Part shown: positions 7,849 through 16,615 of the stretch, one piece after another
Position numbering within the stretch: the first letter of the stretch is position 1
How the letters are laid out: the number at the start of each line of letters is the position of its first letter
Assembly: GCA_002293005.1 (NCBI GenBank)
Contig: DBCJ01000085.1
Span: 1-20,308, forward strand
Length of the DNA stretch: 20,308 nt
Direction of reading: 5' to 3'
Source: Ignavibacteria bacterium UBA961
Lineage (GTDB): Bacteria; Bacteroidota; Ignavibacteria; Kapaibacteriales; UBA961
Program-made: the position numbers and the translations under genes
Notes under the pieces: model-generated
What the model was told of the DNA's origin: nothing
The model's input: the letters and a program-made list of their open reading frames with translations, nothing else
Database searches by the model: none

Positions 7849-8877
7849 CTATGCATGAAGTGATAAGTACTTGAGCGCTTGCTCGGCAATCTCTTGAGAT
7901 TTGATCTCTCGCATGCAAGCATGAGAGCCGAGAGGACATGATTTTTGCCCGTGAATGGAGCATGGTCTGCAGGGAAGGTCTTTTTGCATGACAGTTGATT
8001 GCTCCGACAAAGGTCCAAAACCAAAAGCAGGGTGCGTAGGACCAAAAATGGCAATCGTTGGACAATTCACCAATGAAGCAAGATGTATTGGCGCACTGTC
8101 ATTTGCAATCAGCAATACAGATTGTTGAATATGAGAGATAGTTTGATCGAGTGTCATTGTTCCGGCAAGATTCAATACTCTCCCCTTATGTTCCTTTGGC
8201 ATGATTGCAGCACACAACTCAGCATCACTTGCTGAACCAATCAAAGAGATTGTATGTGAGGTCTTTGCAAGCAGAGTGCCTATCAACTCTTGAAAATACA
8301 ATGGCGGCCATTTTTTGGTTTCCCAGACACTGCCCGGTGCGATAACAATGATTGGTTCTTTAAAATGTCCAGGCAGTGCATTGAAATGCATTCGTAATTC
8401 AGTACCTCTTTTGACATTTTTCAAAGGCAATAAGTCGGGATCAATTCCTCGCAGTAAAATTCTTTGCCTCTCAATTTCATGTATTCCTTTTTGATATGGG
8501 AAGCGATCGGTCAGCGTGAATGATACAGATGCTGTTTTATATCCAATACGAATGGGAATCTTCGAAAATGCAAGCATCAATCCTGTTCTGAATGATTGAT
8601 GTAGCGACAAAATACTTCCCGCATGGATTTCACGGATAGTGCGAATGATATGCATCAAACCTTTCAAACCGGAATGTTTGCCTCTTTTATCAAAGATGAT
8701 TACTTCATTGATCAATCTTGGGAATGTTTTTGCTATTTCTGCACCTGCGGGCGTGGTTAGAAAAATAATCTTGTCATGTGGTTTTGCACTTCGCAATTCC
8801 TCAATGAGAAACATTGTCAATGCAATATCGCCTATGAATCCTGTTTGTACAATAATATGACAATTGGGATCATGCAT
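7849..8877 (-). CDS. Glycosyltransferase family 9, heptosyltransferase II-like
   Basis: A 342-residue GT-B enzyme of the ADP-heptose:LPS heptosyltransferase family (WaaF/RfaF-like). The N-terminal loop is VQTGFIGDIALT (residues 10-21). The donor-binding C-terminal domain has APGSVWETKKWP (180-191), a NDSAPIHLASL motif (259-269) and AIFGPTHPAFGFGP (276-289), followed by four cysteines in C-x2-C-x7-C-x6-C spacing (303, 306, 314, 321), common in this family. It probably adds a heptose or similar sugar to the inner LPS core at the inner membrane face. I prefer ATG 8877, eight bases into the acyltransferase stop region (ATGCATGA overlap), because the first conserved strand begins eight residues later. 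ATG 8940 would add 21 residues unlike the family. Translational coupling with the lipid A-type acyltransferase fits a shared role in LPS assembly. Confidence 0.88.
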   Translation of the reverse strand: MHDPNCHIIVQTGFIGDIALTMFLIEELRSAKPHDKIIFLTTPAGAEIAKTFPRLINEVIIFDKRGKHSGLKGLMHIIRTIREIHAGSILSLHQSFRTGLMLAFSKIPIRIGYKTASVSFTLTDRFPYQKGIHEIERQRILLRGIDPDLLPLKNVKRGTELRMHFNALPGHFKEPIIVIAPGSVWETKKWPPLYFQELIGTLLAKTSHTISLIGSASDAELCAAIMPKEHKGRVLNLAGTMTLDQTISHIQQSVLLIANDSAPIHLASLVNCPTIAIFGPTHPAFGFGPLSEQSTVMQKDLPCRPCSIHGQKSCPLGSHACMREIKSQEIAEQALKYLSLHA

Positions 8878-9748
8878 GATATTTCCAGCGATTATGTTGC
8901 CAAGTCCACTGCTCAGGATTTTCTTTGATTGCTTGTTCAAGAAATGCTGTATGTCTTTTGGTCAATTCAAGTATGTCCTCTTTTGAGGAAGTCAAATCAT
9001 CTGTCTTAATCTCAGTGAGCGTGACAGTATATGTACCATCAGGATTTCTCACAGGAACCGCAAATACAAGAGGGGTTTCAAATCGAAGCGCCAATGCGGC
9101 GGGAGCTTCGAATACAACGGCATCTCTGCCAAAAAGAGGAATGCGAACATCTTTTTGGGGATCTGCCGCTTGATCGATGAGCAATGCCACCGGTTGATTG
9201 TGTTGTAATGCTTGTATGAGAGGTCTAGCGGCTTGTTCCATTCCAACCGTGGAATTACCACCTCTTCTGCGAAGCGCTGTGATTGCTGAATCTATATATG
9301 GATTTTTCTGACTCTTCGCAACTAGAAGAAAGGAAAGATTTGCGTGAACTCCGGCGGTGAATGCAAGAAATTCCCAGTTGGTGAGATGACCGGAAATAAT
9401 GACAATACCTTTTCCTCTTTTGAGAATATCATGAATCAAGGAAATATTCTTGAATGTCATACGCTTGGCAACTTGTTCATTGCTAAGAAAATACATTGAG
9501 GCAATTTCAAGAAGGACAATGCCGAGATTTGCATAAGAACCCTTCAATATCTTTTGATGCGAATTCGAATCTTTTTCAGGAAATGCCTTTTCAATATTTC
9601 CCAGCGTGATTGCCACTCTTTTTGAAGACAATGACATCAGTATCATCCCAAGCAATGTACCTGCTTTTTGAAGCATGGAGATTGATAATACCGCGCTGAT
9701 ATATCCCGTGCATCGAAGCAATATGAGGATTGCATATTGCTGAATCAT
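8870..9748 (-). CDS. Lysophospholipid/lipid A acyltransferase, LpxL/HtrB family
   Basis: A 292-residue inner-membrane protein with one N-terminal hydrophobic segment (about residues 5-38). The catalytic HX4E box is GHLTNWEF (His121, Glu126). Other family marks are ITLGNIEKAFPEK near residues 47-59, LIDQAADPQKDVRIPLFG, and the C-terminal PEQWTWQHNRWK. These acyltransferases add secondary acyl chains to lipid A, although in Bacteroidota relatives may act on other lipids such as ornithine or glycine lipids. The ATG overlaps the GWxTD gene stop by four bases (ATGA), and its stop region overlaps the heptosyltransferase start, placing it in a polycistronic unit. The family is certain and the precise substrate is inferred. 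Confidence 0.9.
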   Translation of the reverse strand: MIQQYAILILLRCTGYISAVLSISMLQKAGTLLGMILMSLSSKRVAITLGNIEKAFPEKDSNSHQKILKGSYANLGIVLLEIASMYFLSNEQVAKRMTFKNISLIHDILKRGKGIVIISGHLTNWEFLAFTAGVHANLSFLLVAKSQKNPYIDSAITALRRRGGNSTVGMEQAARPLIQALQHNQPVALLIDQAADPQKDVRIPLFGRDAVVFEAPAALALRFETPLVFAVPVRNPDGTYTVTLTEIKTDDLTSSKEDILELTKRHTAFLEQAIKENPEQWTWQHNRWKYHA

Positions 9749-11160
9749 CTGCCGAATTCTCCCCTGCCGGCATCGAATGTATCCGTATTCACATACTCTT
9801 GCATCCAGCGTTCATTTCTGGGTTCATTGATTGCAGTGGAATGAACGAGAATATGATTATTGATATCACGCATATCAACAAAATGAAAATAAACACCACC
9901 TTGAATTTCGGCATAGAACCATGATTCATAGGGTCTGGCGGATGTTCCCATATACTTCCTGTCAACTTGTGTGGGCGCGCCATATCTGCGCATCACACGA
10001 CCTCTATCAGAGCGCCAGCCTTCACGAAACTGTGGGTTTGTGAAATATGTATTTGAATAATTGATCGACTTTCTGAATTCTTCCAATCGTTCATTCACGA
10101 ATGTTTCCGTATTGGGGTCTTTTTCTTTCCAAAATCTGAACATGAATTTTTGTTTTGCTGTCAAATCTCCGAGTGCTGACCACAAGGATTGTTCCTGTGA
10201 ATTCGCAAGACATTTGGCCTTTTCAAATTCTTCATCAATCCGGTTTTCTGAATAAGTGGAGAATTCACTTTGTTGGAATAATTCATCCTCAGAAAATGTA
10301 TTGGCAAGTTCGGGTGGCATTTCCGGATTCACGATATAAAATCGTTTCATGTTTGAGACAGTGTCTTTTTTTGTGCTACCTGAATATGTCATTGATGCCG
10401 TATATACTCCACTGGGTAAACCCAATAGAGGAATTGACACATATTCAACGATGGCTTCTCCTATCACATGTTTTCTGATTGGAATTTCTGCCAATGCTCT
10501 CTGTGCCGCATCTTTGATAGTATAGACAATATCAAGTGTATCTCCCGGAATGCACGAATACAATTCCGCATAGAGATTGAGCGTTGGATCAGTTCCGATG
10601 CATTCCAAGCTTGGATTTGGGATGAGAAGCAAACCATTCCTCTGTAACTGTTCAGACCAAAGCAATTTCGTAGAATCATTGAGTGACTCAATATTCATGG
10701 CAGTCATGAGATCGCTCATGTACATGTTCTTTCCATTCATGTTTTTGATGCGAAGTGGCAATGTGATTTTTGCCATCGCATTGCTATCATTCATATCCAT
10801 GGCGGTGATATGTACGGAATAAGCTCCGGGTTTGACATAAAGTGATCGGCCACCAATCAAAAACCTCTCATGCAATACAACAGGGTGCTGAGATACATTG
10901 TCGACAATCCATTCACTCGTGGTTATTTCTTTCGTTGAATCATGTTGCATCTTCACTTTGAAATGCAATGATCCTATATAACCTTCGAGCGTTGGATTAT
11001 ATCGAAGACTCGTATCAGCGAGAGAATACACAATTCTGCATTCCGTGAGCGAATCATTGCCTCGATATTGCAGAATATCCATGCTGATGGGTATATCTTT
11101 CGCATGCATCATATATGTCGAAAGAAGCATTGTGAGGATATATTTGAGTTGTATTTTCAT
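9745..11160 (-). CDS. Exported GWxTD-domain protein
   Basis: A 471-residue exported protein. ATG 11160 starts a signal peptide (KIQLKYILTMLLSTYMMHA, cut probably after residue 19). An upstream in-frame ATG at 11241 would translate through a terminator hairpin and is rejected. Residues 20-300 are beta-rich with no motif I recognise. The C-terminal third is the GWxTD domain of Bacteroidota and related phyla, with WKEKDPNTET, then GWRSDRGRVMRRYGAP at 381-396 (Ser in place of Thr in the name motif), and ESWFYAEIQGGVYFHFVD. Its function is not established. It begins only eight bases after the terminator-like T-run and has no clear Shine-Dalgarno site, so expression probably depends on read-through. 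It overlaps the following acyltransferase gene by four bases. Confidence 0.86.
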   Translation of the reverse strand: MKIQLKYILTMLLSTYMMHAKDIPISMDILQYRGNDSLTECRIVYSLADTSLRYNPTLEGYIGSLHFKVKMQHDSTKEITTSEWIVDNVSQHPVVLHERFLIGGRSLYVKPGAYSVHITAMDMNDSNAMAKITLPLRIKNMNGKNMYMSDLMTAMNIESLNDSTKLLWSEQLQRNGLLLIPNPSLECIGTDPTLNLYAELYSCIPGDTLDIVYTIKDAAQRALAEIPIRKHVIGEAIVEYVSIPLLGLPSGVYTASMTYSGSTKKDTVSNMKRFYIVNPEMPPELANTFSEDELFQQSEFSTYSENRIDEEFEKAKCLANSQEQSLWSALGDLTAKQKFMFRFWKEKDPNTETFVNERLEEFRKSINYSNTYFTNPQFREGWRSDRGRVMRRYGAPTQVDRKYMGTSARPYESWFYAEIQGGVYFHFVDMRDINNHILVHSTAINEPRNERWMQEYVNTDTFDAGRGEFGR

Positions 11161-11168
11161 ATCAGTAT

Positions 11169-11200
11169 AAAAAATGCCGTCAGGAAAACCCGACGGCATT
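11169..11200 (-). terminator. Terminator or attenuator between the PorV-like and GWxTD genes
   Basis: On the minus strand AATGCCGTC (11200-11192) pairs with GACGGCATT (11181-11173), with two more GC pairs beyond a mismatch around a TTTT loop, followed by a T-run to 11169. This has all parts of an intrinsic terminator, 50 bases after the PorV-like stop. The next ATG is only eight bases further, which makes simple termination odd. An upstream copy of the 3' arm (11228-11221) could pair with the 5' arm instead. Confidence 0.75.
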
Positions 11201-11249
11201 AATTGAGTTACATTTCTATCATGCCGTTCGGCGATAGGCAATCATTTGA

Positions 11250-12314
11250 TTATTCAAGTCTCATGCCGATGGACAAACGGTTTACCAATCCGATATTTTG
11301 TACCGGATTGATAGAATAGTCGATTTGACCATCGAAACCTTCGCCTACATACTTGAATCCTACACCACCTGCAAAATTGAATGAGTCATGACCAAGTTTA
11401 TAGCCACCACGAATGGAAAGCGTATTGCTCCATGTATATTCTGCACCAATTGTATACATTTCCGGAGTATCGGACAATGTTTCGAATTCAACTGCAGCCA
11501 CGAGGCGATGCTCTGCATTTGCATCCAATTTATCTACGCCTTGAATCATAGCAGTAACATCTGTTGAAGCGCCTGCACGGAAGATCAATGGAAGATTGAA
11601 TGGATTTGTTAACAATTGTTGATCAAGTGGACTTGATGACAATTCATTGATCAATTTACCTTGGCGATTCAAATCAGCGCCGGAATATGATTGTTGACCA
11701 CCAAGATTTGAGATGCTGAATGACAAACGAGTGTCTTTGAAATCAGTTTTATAAACGGTTCCAACATCAAAAGCCACTCCGCTTGAACCGAGTGAAGCAA
11801 ATGAATTTTGGATATACTTGAATGACAATCCAAATGCGAATTCATTTGTGATATATCCTGCAAGTGATGCACCGAGTGCAAAATCAGAAATGCTATAAGA
11901 TGCGCCTGTACCTTCTGCTTTTTCGAGTGTTGTAATTGGGATTTCACCGCTGGAGAATGAAGTTAAACTCACTCCTAAGCGATAAGAATCACCGATGGGA
12001 AGAACAAGACCTGCAAAATTATGGGAAAAACCTGCGAACCACTGTGTATATGAAATATTAGCCGCCATGCCATTTATATCGGCAATACCGGCAGGATTCC
12101 AATACATTGCAGTGACATCATTAGCCAAAGAGCTATACGCTCCTCCCATGCCATTGCCTCTTGCCCCTACCCCAATTTTCAAAAATTGAGCACCTGCGGC
12201 ACCGACCTTTTTGAAATCACCTCCCGATGAACCGGAGACGATGTCTTCGGCTTGCAAGGAAGGCAAAGTCAAGGCCATGACCGCCAATGCCAAAATGTGT
12301 TTCATGAATTTCAT
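11250..12314 (-). CDS. PorV/PorQ family outer-membrane beta-barrel (UPF0164-like)
   Basis: A 354-residue protein with signal peptide MKFMKHILALAVMALTLPSL ending LQA. The mature N-terminus has the family signature: AGAQFLKIGVGARGNGMGGAYSS, then NDVTAMYWNPAGIA, as in FadL-like/PorV barrels. The rest alternates polar and hydrophobic residues in barrel strands, including LGVSLTSFSSGE and FAFGLSFKYIQ. In characterised T9SS, PorV binds and shuttles cargo from the translocon SprA to the attachment complex, and PorQ/PorZ help with attachment. Lying directly behind a T9SS cargo gene, this protein is probably a dedicated paralogue, not necessarily the main PorV. ATG 12314 is supported by AGGAG seven bases upstream. 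It is probably co-transcribed with the cargo gene. Confidence 0.85.
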   Translation of the reverse strand: MKFMKHILALAVMALTLPSLQAEDIVSGSSGGDFKKVGAAGAQFLKIGVGARGNGMGGAYSSLANDVTAMYWNPAGIADINGMAANISYTQWFAGFSHNFAGLVLPIGDSYRLGVSLTSFSSGEIPITTLEKAEGTGASYSISDFALGASLAGYITNEFAFGLSFKYIQNSFASLGSSGVAFDVGTVYKTDFKDTRLSFSISNLGGQQSYSGADLNRQGKLINELSSSPLDQQLLTNPFNLPLIFRAGASTDVTAMIQGVDKLDANAEHRLVAAVEFETLSDTPEMYTIGAEYTWSNTLSIRGGYKLGHDSFNFAGGVGFKYVGEGFDGQIDYSINPVQNIGLVNRLSIGMRLE

Positions 12315-12321
12315 GGATATA

Positions 12322-12326
12322 CTCCT
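12322..12326 (-). promoter_or_regulatory. Ribosome binding site of the PorV-like gene
   Basis: AGGAG on the minus strand, seven bases before ATG 12314. It favours this start over the in-frame ATG three codons later. Confidence 0.65.
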
Positions 12327-12359
12327 GTTTTTTTCTTCTATTTGGGATTTCTCAATGAA

Positions 12360-12387
12360 TCCGGGCCGACTACATAATCGACCCGGA
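12360..12387 (-). other. 3' hairpin after the large T9SS cargo gene, loop ATTATGTAG
   Basis: On the minus strand TCCGGGTCGA pairs with TCGGCCCGGA (ten pairs, one of them G-U) around loop TTATGTAG, nine bases after the cargo stop codon. No U-run follows, so it is not a classical terminator. It could be a 3' stabilising stem, a processing site or a protein-binding site between the cargo and PorV-like cistrons. Its loop is shared with the hairpin at 19857-19887. Confidence 0.5.
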
Positions 12388-12396
12388 CACTGTCAA

Positions 12397-15300
12397 TTAT
12401 TCGGGTATCACACGGAAACCACCAACAACAACTGCAAATTTGATAAATGTCTTTGCACCATTTGGTGTTTCAACTTGTGCGATATACACTGATGAACCTA
12501 CACGCTGACGATTGCTTGTGAGAAGATCCCACACTTGCATTCCATATTTTTCATTGCCTTCATTTGACAATTCATTGTGAGTCAAAGTACGAACAACTTC
12601 ACCTGAAGGTGTATAGATGGTAATCTTACACTCTTTTGGTAAACGAGTGAAATAGATTTTTGCATCATATGGTGAACGCTGAGCTTGATGGCTGACATAA
12701 TATGGATTAGGGACAATCTTCACATCATTGAGCATTTCGTCTGTGTATTGATCCATCTGAGGTACTGAAGGCATAACCTTCGCTCTGATTTTCGCACCTG
12801 GAAGTGGTAAACCTTTTGCACCGCCGAATGTTCCGAAATACACTTTGTCGCCTGCTTGGAAATCCTTTGAAGGCATAACTGTTGCAGTATCCCACAAGCG
12901 TGAGCGAGTATCTGCAGCATAACCTTTGTTCGCATAATCCAAACCGAAGAAATTACCATTGATATTCAATGTATGAACGAAGTCAATAGCATCCTGTCCA
13001 CCTTGACCTGACAAATAATATTTGCCTTGTCCAACCAGACCGGCTGTTTGATCACGACGGGTGGAAACACTATTTGGAGTATTTCTACCATTCACATATC
13101 CTGCTGCACCAATTCCGAATGAACCAATAGGAACATTTTTTGCGCTTGGCATGGATGTGCGAACAGTATTTGGATCAATCCACTTTGTGAGTGGCGCACC
13201 ATATTTTACATCAACGGAATCTTGTGAATTGAGTTCTGCCGGACGCTTGAATGAATATAAGTCACGCACTTCGACTTCGAGATAATCAACTTCGAAAGTC
13301 TTAGGAGTTTGTTGTGTACCTACAGTTACATTCAATGTTTCTTTTCCACCGGGTTTGAATGTTACTTCAAAAAGTCCGGGACCATTATTATACATCTTAC
13401 CTTGGATAAGACCTATTGTATTGACTGCTCTGTTAATAGGTACATTCGTTGTTGGATATGCACCGGGAACAGTATCAAGAACCGCATCTGCACCTGCAAA
13501 TGGGAATAAGTCTTGTGATGGGAATATCACATTTGTATTTGCGCTACTGCTTGTATATGCAGTATCATAGCGGAGAATACCACCATGTTGTTCAACCGCA
13601 AAATCAAATCCAAAGTTGAATGCATTGTTCATTTCTTCTGATGCCCGGAAGCTATAGCAAGCAGGATCTGTCGAGAATGAACCAACGCGAAGTCTTTTCT
13701 CTTTATTGTCGGGAACACCAAATGCATCTTGCTTACCTGAAACTGTATCAACAATCGCAGTATCACTAAATACATAAGTAGCAGCATTTTCCGTGAATGT
13801 ACTCAAATAACCAAGTGAACATGGATTTGCTTCAAGCAAAGAACCATGATTGTACACTTCTTTACCGGTCGTGAGATTTCTGATGATCATGCGTGTTCCA
13901 TAAATTCCATACATCGGCGGATTGGAGAAATTCGCTGATGGAAGTGGGAATGAAAGCATGCCTGGATCAGGTTGGAATTCGATTTCAAGTTCATGACCTT
14001 CACCATTTGTAGTGAAGAGTTGATTCAATCGATCTTCATTTTTCACAGGGAAATTGAAATTGAACAAACCACCTAGTTTCGCAGAATCTGCACTGATAAC
14101 TTGAATTTTAGCACCGGAACCTGATCGTGCAGCATCTGCTAGAGGCATGGTTTTGGCAATATTCAATTCATCAATTCCGGATGCGAATTTCTTAGGAGTA
14201 CCTTGAGCATAATCACCTTCATCAAAAGCACTGAGCCAATAATAGTAGTTGATATTGTTCAAGAGTCTTTCTGTTTTGGTCATCTCAGAGTTCTCATCAA
14301 CTTTTCCATCATTATTATCATCACCATTATCGATGAATGTGGAATTGTTGGTGATTTTAGACATATATGGCTTGATAACATCTCTTCGAATTTGATCGCG
14401 CTTTTCTTTCGTGGATTCAATATCGGGGAAAGTCAAGGTTGCGCCATTACGCTGAAGTAATGATACCAAAGCAGGATATAATACATCATAATCCACAGAA
14501 TCTGTTCTTGTGAAGCTTGAGGTAATTCCGGTTGCTGCAACACGAACATTCGCTGGAAGGAATACTGTATCGCCAGGTGCGATCACAATGTTTGGCCATC
14601 TGAGTGTATTCGCATTTCTCCAGCGTGGAGGATTTAGGTTTCCGGCACGGTTGATTGTTAATACACCCTCAAGAAGTGATTTTCTTTCACCTGCATTGAG
14701 TGATTTGAAATATGTATTCCATGGCTCAGCACCAAGTGGATTTTTGCGAGTTGAACCCTGCATGAAACGACGCACTTGGAAATTGAAAGAATCAATCTGG
14801 CGAACCACTTGGAATGAATCAAATGCAGGGGCAAGAGCCGCATCGTCATTTGAAGCAGTAAATGCAGACTTCACGAATGGTGTAGGCATTGACCACTCAG
14901 CAATTTGTTTCCAACCGAATGGACCACGCGCAATACTACGGCGTGTATCTATATCGAATGAATCCAAATCTGTACGACGAGCACGGAATAAACGATAACC
15001 CAAAAAGTCCATGCCTTTTTCGAGATCATCATAGGAATATTCTGATGTAGAATCCCATGAAACAACAACGGCATTATTAAGAGGTCTCCAACTTACTTTA
15101 CCAGGCTCCGGTGGAGTTGGTGTGCGGAAATTGTCATCATATACACGCTGAGCAAACTTGTCACGCTTGATGAGCTCAACCAAATCAGGAGTTGCGCCGG
15201 TTGGATCTGCACCTGTTGGAGTATTGGCCATGATAAGACCAACAACTGTTCTTGCTGTATCACCCGGACGAAGTGAGAATGGACCTGTTGCCATCAAGAA

Positions 15301-16584
15301 ACGCTTATCACCGGCAGGTGTATCGCCGTCTTTGATACCAATTGCCATGAAGTCATAACGCTGATCATTCTCTTTTGGATCATCGGTGATAACCCAATTA
15401 CGGAATGTCTTAAGACCCAATTGCTCTTTGTTTGGATATACTTTTTTATCTGATCTCAAGAAACCTGCAGAATCAGGACTTGTACCAATCAGTCTAAAGA
15501 CTACGGAATCTTGTCCATTTTGATCAGGCAATGTATCAACAGGAACAAGTGCAGGATATGTTGCAGGACTTTCCAAGAAGTCAAAACCAATATATCCGAA
15601 TCCTTTTCCTGCTTCGCCTTGATTTCCTTGTGACCATTGAACTGCGAGGTTCAATGTATCCTCTTCATCATAAAAACGTGTTCTGTCATTTGCTGCATAG
15701 TTAGCTGAAGAACCTGCAATACCTATGTCCATGTCAAATGCAGGAGCAAGCCAACATTCACGAAGTGTGTCTTTTGATTTATTGATCATCGCATACTTGA
15801 TAAACAAGAAATCACGGTAATCACCAAAGCCCCATGAATAAATCATTTGCTCATATTGAAGGCGCAATGGATAACCTTCACTGCGACGACGACCAACACC
15901 ACCTTCATAACGATTCAAATCAGTGTCTTTGAAGGTTGCGAAAATATCTTCGCCAGAGATGAATGCCGGTCCTTTTGGATATGCATCCAAAGTTCTGCTA
16001 CCAACAGCATCAACATAACCACCGAAATAGCGATCTTTACGCAATTCATCATTTGGATTTGAGCTTACATCCCAAATTGGCCATGGTGAAGTACCATCTG
16101 TTGGTTTTACGGGAGATCCGTCTGAACGACGATAATCTGATGAGAAATACAAACGATATTTTTCACGGCTACCATCATTTACCAAGTCTTGGTCTTCAAT
16201 GCGACCAGGTACCATCCAAGAAAGACCTGAATTGGGATTATAGGAAATTGCGCACAATTTCACTGTGTCACCAATTGGATTCAATTTCTTGGCGGCAAAC
16301 CAAATACCACCACCAAAGATATATTGATTGTTTGATCCGCGGGGCCATTTACCACCGCCGACACCATTGGCAACATCCAAACCGATGATACCATAATTCG
16401 TTGAGAAGAATTCGATTCTACTCACTCTGTTTTTCTGCAAATCATAGGTACCCGTGACAGCTCGCAGAGTTTGATCTCCTCCCTTGCCCGGTACTGATCC
16501 GTCCTTCGTTCTTGCGAAGGAAATTCCGCCGGTGACAAGCACCGCAAGAATCAGTATGGAAAATTTCTTTATTGTAGATAACAT
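12397..16584 (-). CDS. Large secreted protein with T9SS type A-like sorting domain and dockerin-like calcium loop
   Basis: A 1395-residue exported protein of unknown function. ATG 16584 is chosen because AAAGGTG lies five bases upstream. The ATG at 16602 would place that site inside the gene. The signal peptide is MLSTIKKFSILILAVLVTGG, ending near SFA. Residues of about 30-480 are beta-rich, aromatic and Gly-rich. A fibronectin-III-like strand set lies near 490-535 (VVVSWDSTSEYSYDD, then FLGYRLFRAR). A DxNxDGxxD acidic loop (DDNNDGKVDENS) is at 755-766. The C-terminus (1285-1395) has VPNPYY, KITIYTPSGEVVRTL, VWDLLTSNRQRVGSSVYIA and KFAVV, the type A sorting-domain pattern related to the FlgD Ig-like fold, with eight extra residues (GGFRVIPE). 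No enzyme domain was recognised. It lies 31 bases after the TonB-dependent receptor and before a PorV-like barrel, suggesting a joint surface role. Confidence 0.85.
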   Translation of the reverse strand: MLSTIKKFSILILAVLVTGGISFARTKDGSVPGKGGDQTLRAVTGTYDLQKNRVSRIEFFSTNYGIIGLDVANGVGGGKWPRGSNNQYIFGGGIWFAAKKLNPIGDTVKLCAISYNPNSGLSWMVPGRIEDQDLVNDGSREKYRLYFSSDYRRSDGSPVKPTDGTSPWPIWDVSSNPNDELRKDRYFGGYVDAVGSRTLDAYPKGPAFISGEDIFATFKDTDLNRYEGGVGRRRSEGYPLRLQYEQMIYSWGFGDYRDFLFIKYAMINKSKDTLRECWLAPAFDMDIGIAGSSANYAANDRTRFYDEEDTLNLAVQWSQGNQGEAGKGFGYIGFDFLESPATYPALVPVDTLPDQNGQDSVVFRLIGTSPDSAGFLRSDKKVYPNKEQLGLKTFRNWVITDDPKENDQRYDFMAIGIKDGDTPAGDKRFLMATGPFSLRPGDTARTVVGLIMANTPTGADPTGATPDLVELIKRDKFAQRVYDDNFRTPTPPEPGKVSWRPLNNAVVVSWDSTSEYSYDDLEKGMDFLGYRLFRARRTDLDSFDIDTRRSIARGPFGWKQIAEWSMPTPFVKSAFTASNDDAALAPAFDSFQVVRQIDSFNFQVRRFMQGSTRKNPLGAEPWNTYFKSLNAGERKSLLEGVLTINRAGNLNPPRWRNANTLRWPNIVIAPGDTVFLPANVRVAATGITSSFTRTDSVDYDVLYPALVSLLQRNGATLTFPDIESTKEKRDQIRRDVIKPYMSKITNNSTFIDNGDDNNDGKVDENSEMTKTERLLNNINYYYWLSAFDEGDYAQGTPKKFASGIDELNIAKTMPLADAARSGSGAKIQVISADSAKLGGLFNFNFPVKNEDRLNQLFTTNGEGHELEIEFQPDPGMLSFPLPSANFSNPPMYGIYGTRMIIRNLTTGKEVYNHGSLLEANPCSLGYLSTFTENAATYVFSDTAIVDTVSGKQDAFGVPDNKEKRLRVGSFSTDPACYSFRASEEMNNAFNFGFDFAVEQHGGILRYDTAYTSSSANTNVIFPSQDLFPFAGADAVLDTVPGAYPTTNVPINRAVNTIGLIQGKMYNNGPGLFEVTFKPGGKETLNVTVGTQQTPKTFEVDYLEVEVRDLYSFKRPAELNSQDSVDVKYGAPLTKWIDPNTVRTSMPSAKNVPIGSFGIGAAGYVNGRNTPNSVSTRRDQTAGLVGQGKYYLSGQGGQDAIDFVHTLNINGNFFGLDYANKGYAADTRSRLWDTATVMPSKDFQAGDKVYFGTFGGAKGLPLPGAKIRAKVMPSVPQMDQYTDEMLNDVKIVPNPYYVSHQAQRSPYDAKIYFTRLPKECKITIYTPSGEVVRTLTHNELSNEGNEKYGMQVWDLLTSNRQRVGSSVYIAQVETPNGAKTFIKFAVVVGGFRVIPE
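14296..14322 (-). other. Dockerin/EF-hand-like calcium-binding loop in the T9SS cargo
   Basis: Residues 755-763 read DDNNDGKVD, an exact DxNxDGxxD match to the loop of dockerins, type 3 thrombospondin-like repeats and EF-hands. Only a single clear copy is seen, so it is more likely a structural calcium site than a cohesin-binding dockerin. Confidence 0.6.
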
Positions 16585-16589
16585 ATATA

Positions 16590-16596
16590 CACCTTT
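16590..16596 (-). promoter_or_regulatory. Ribosome binding site deciding the T9SS cargo start
   Basis: AAAGGTG on the minus strand, five bases before ATG 16584. It lies between the TonB-dependent receptor stop and this start and rules against the upstream ATG at 16602. Confidence 0.7.
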
Positions 16597-16615
16597 GTGC
16601 ATTCAATTGTTGAGA

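Noticed and set aside
7799..8065. 89-codon N-terminal extension of the pseudouridine synthase frame
   Set aside because: It lies over the heptosyltransferase 3' end, lacks family similarity, and a good Shine-Dalgarno site marks ATG 7798.
8878..8940. Upstream start of the heptosyltransferase at 8940
   Set aside because: It overlaps 71 bases of the acyltransferase gene, and the added residues do not resemble the family, whose first strand starts just after ATG 8877.
11161..11241. 27-codon extension of the GWxTD protein to ATG 11241
   Set aside because: It would encode protein through the terminator hairpin and put a signal peptide in the middle of the N-terminus.
14510..14998. 162-codon frame antisense to the large T9SS cargo gene
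   Set aside because: Antisense shadow without signal, domain or neighbours on that strand.
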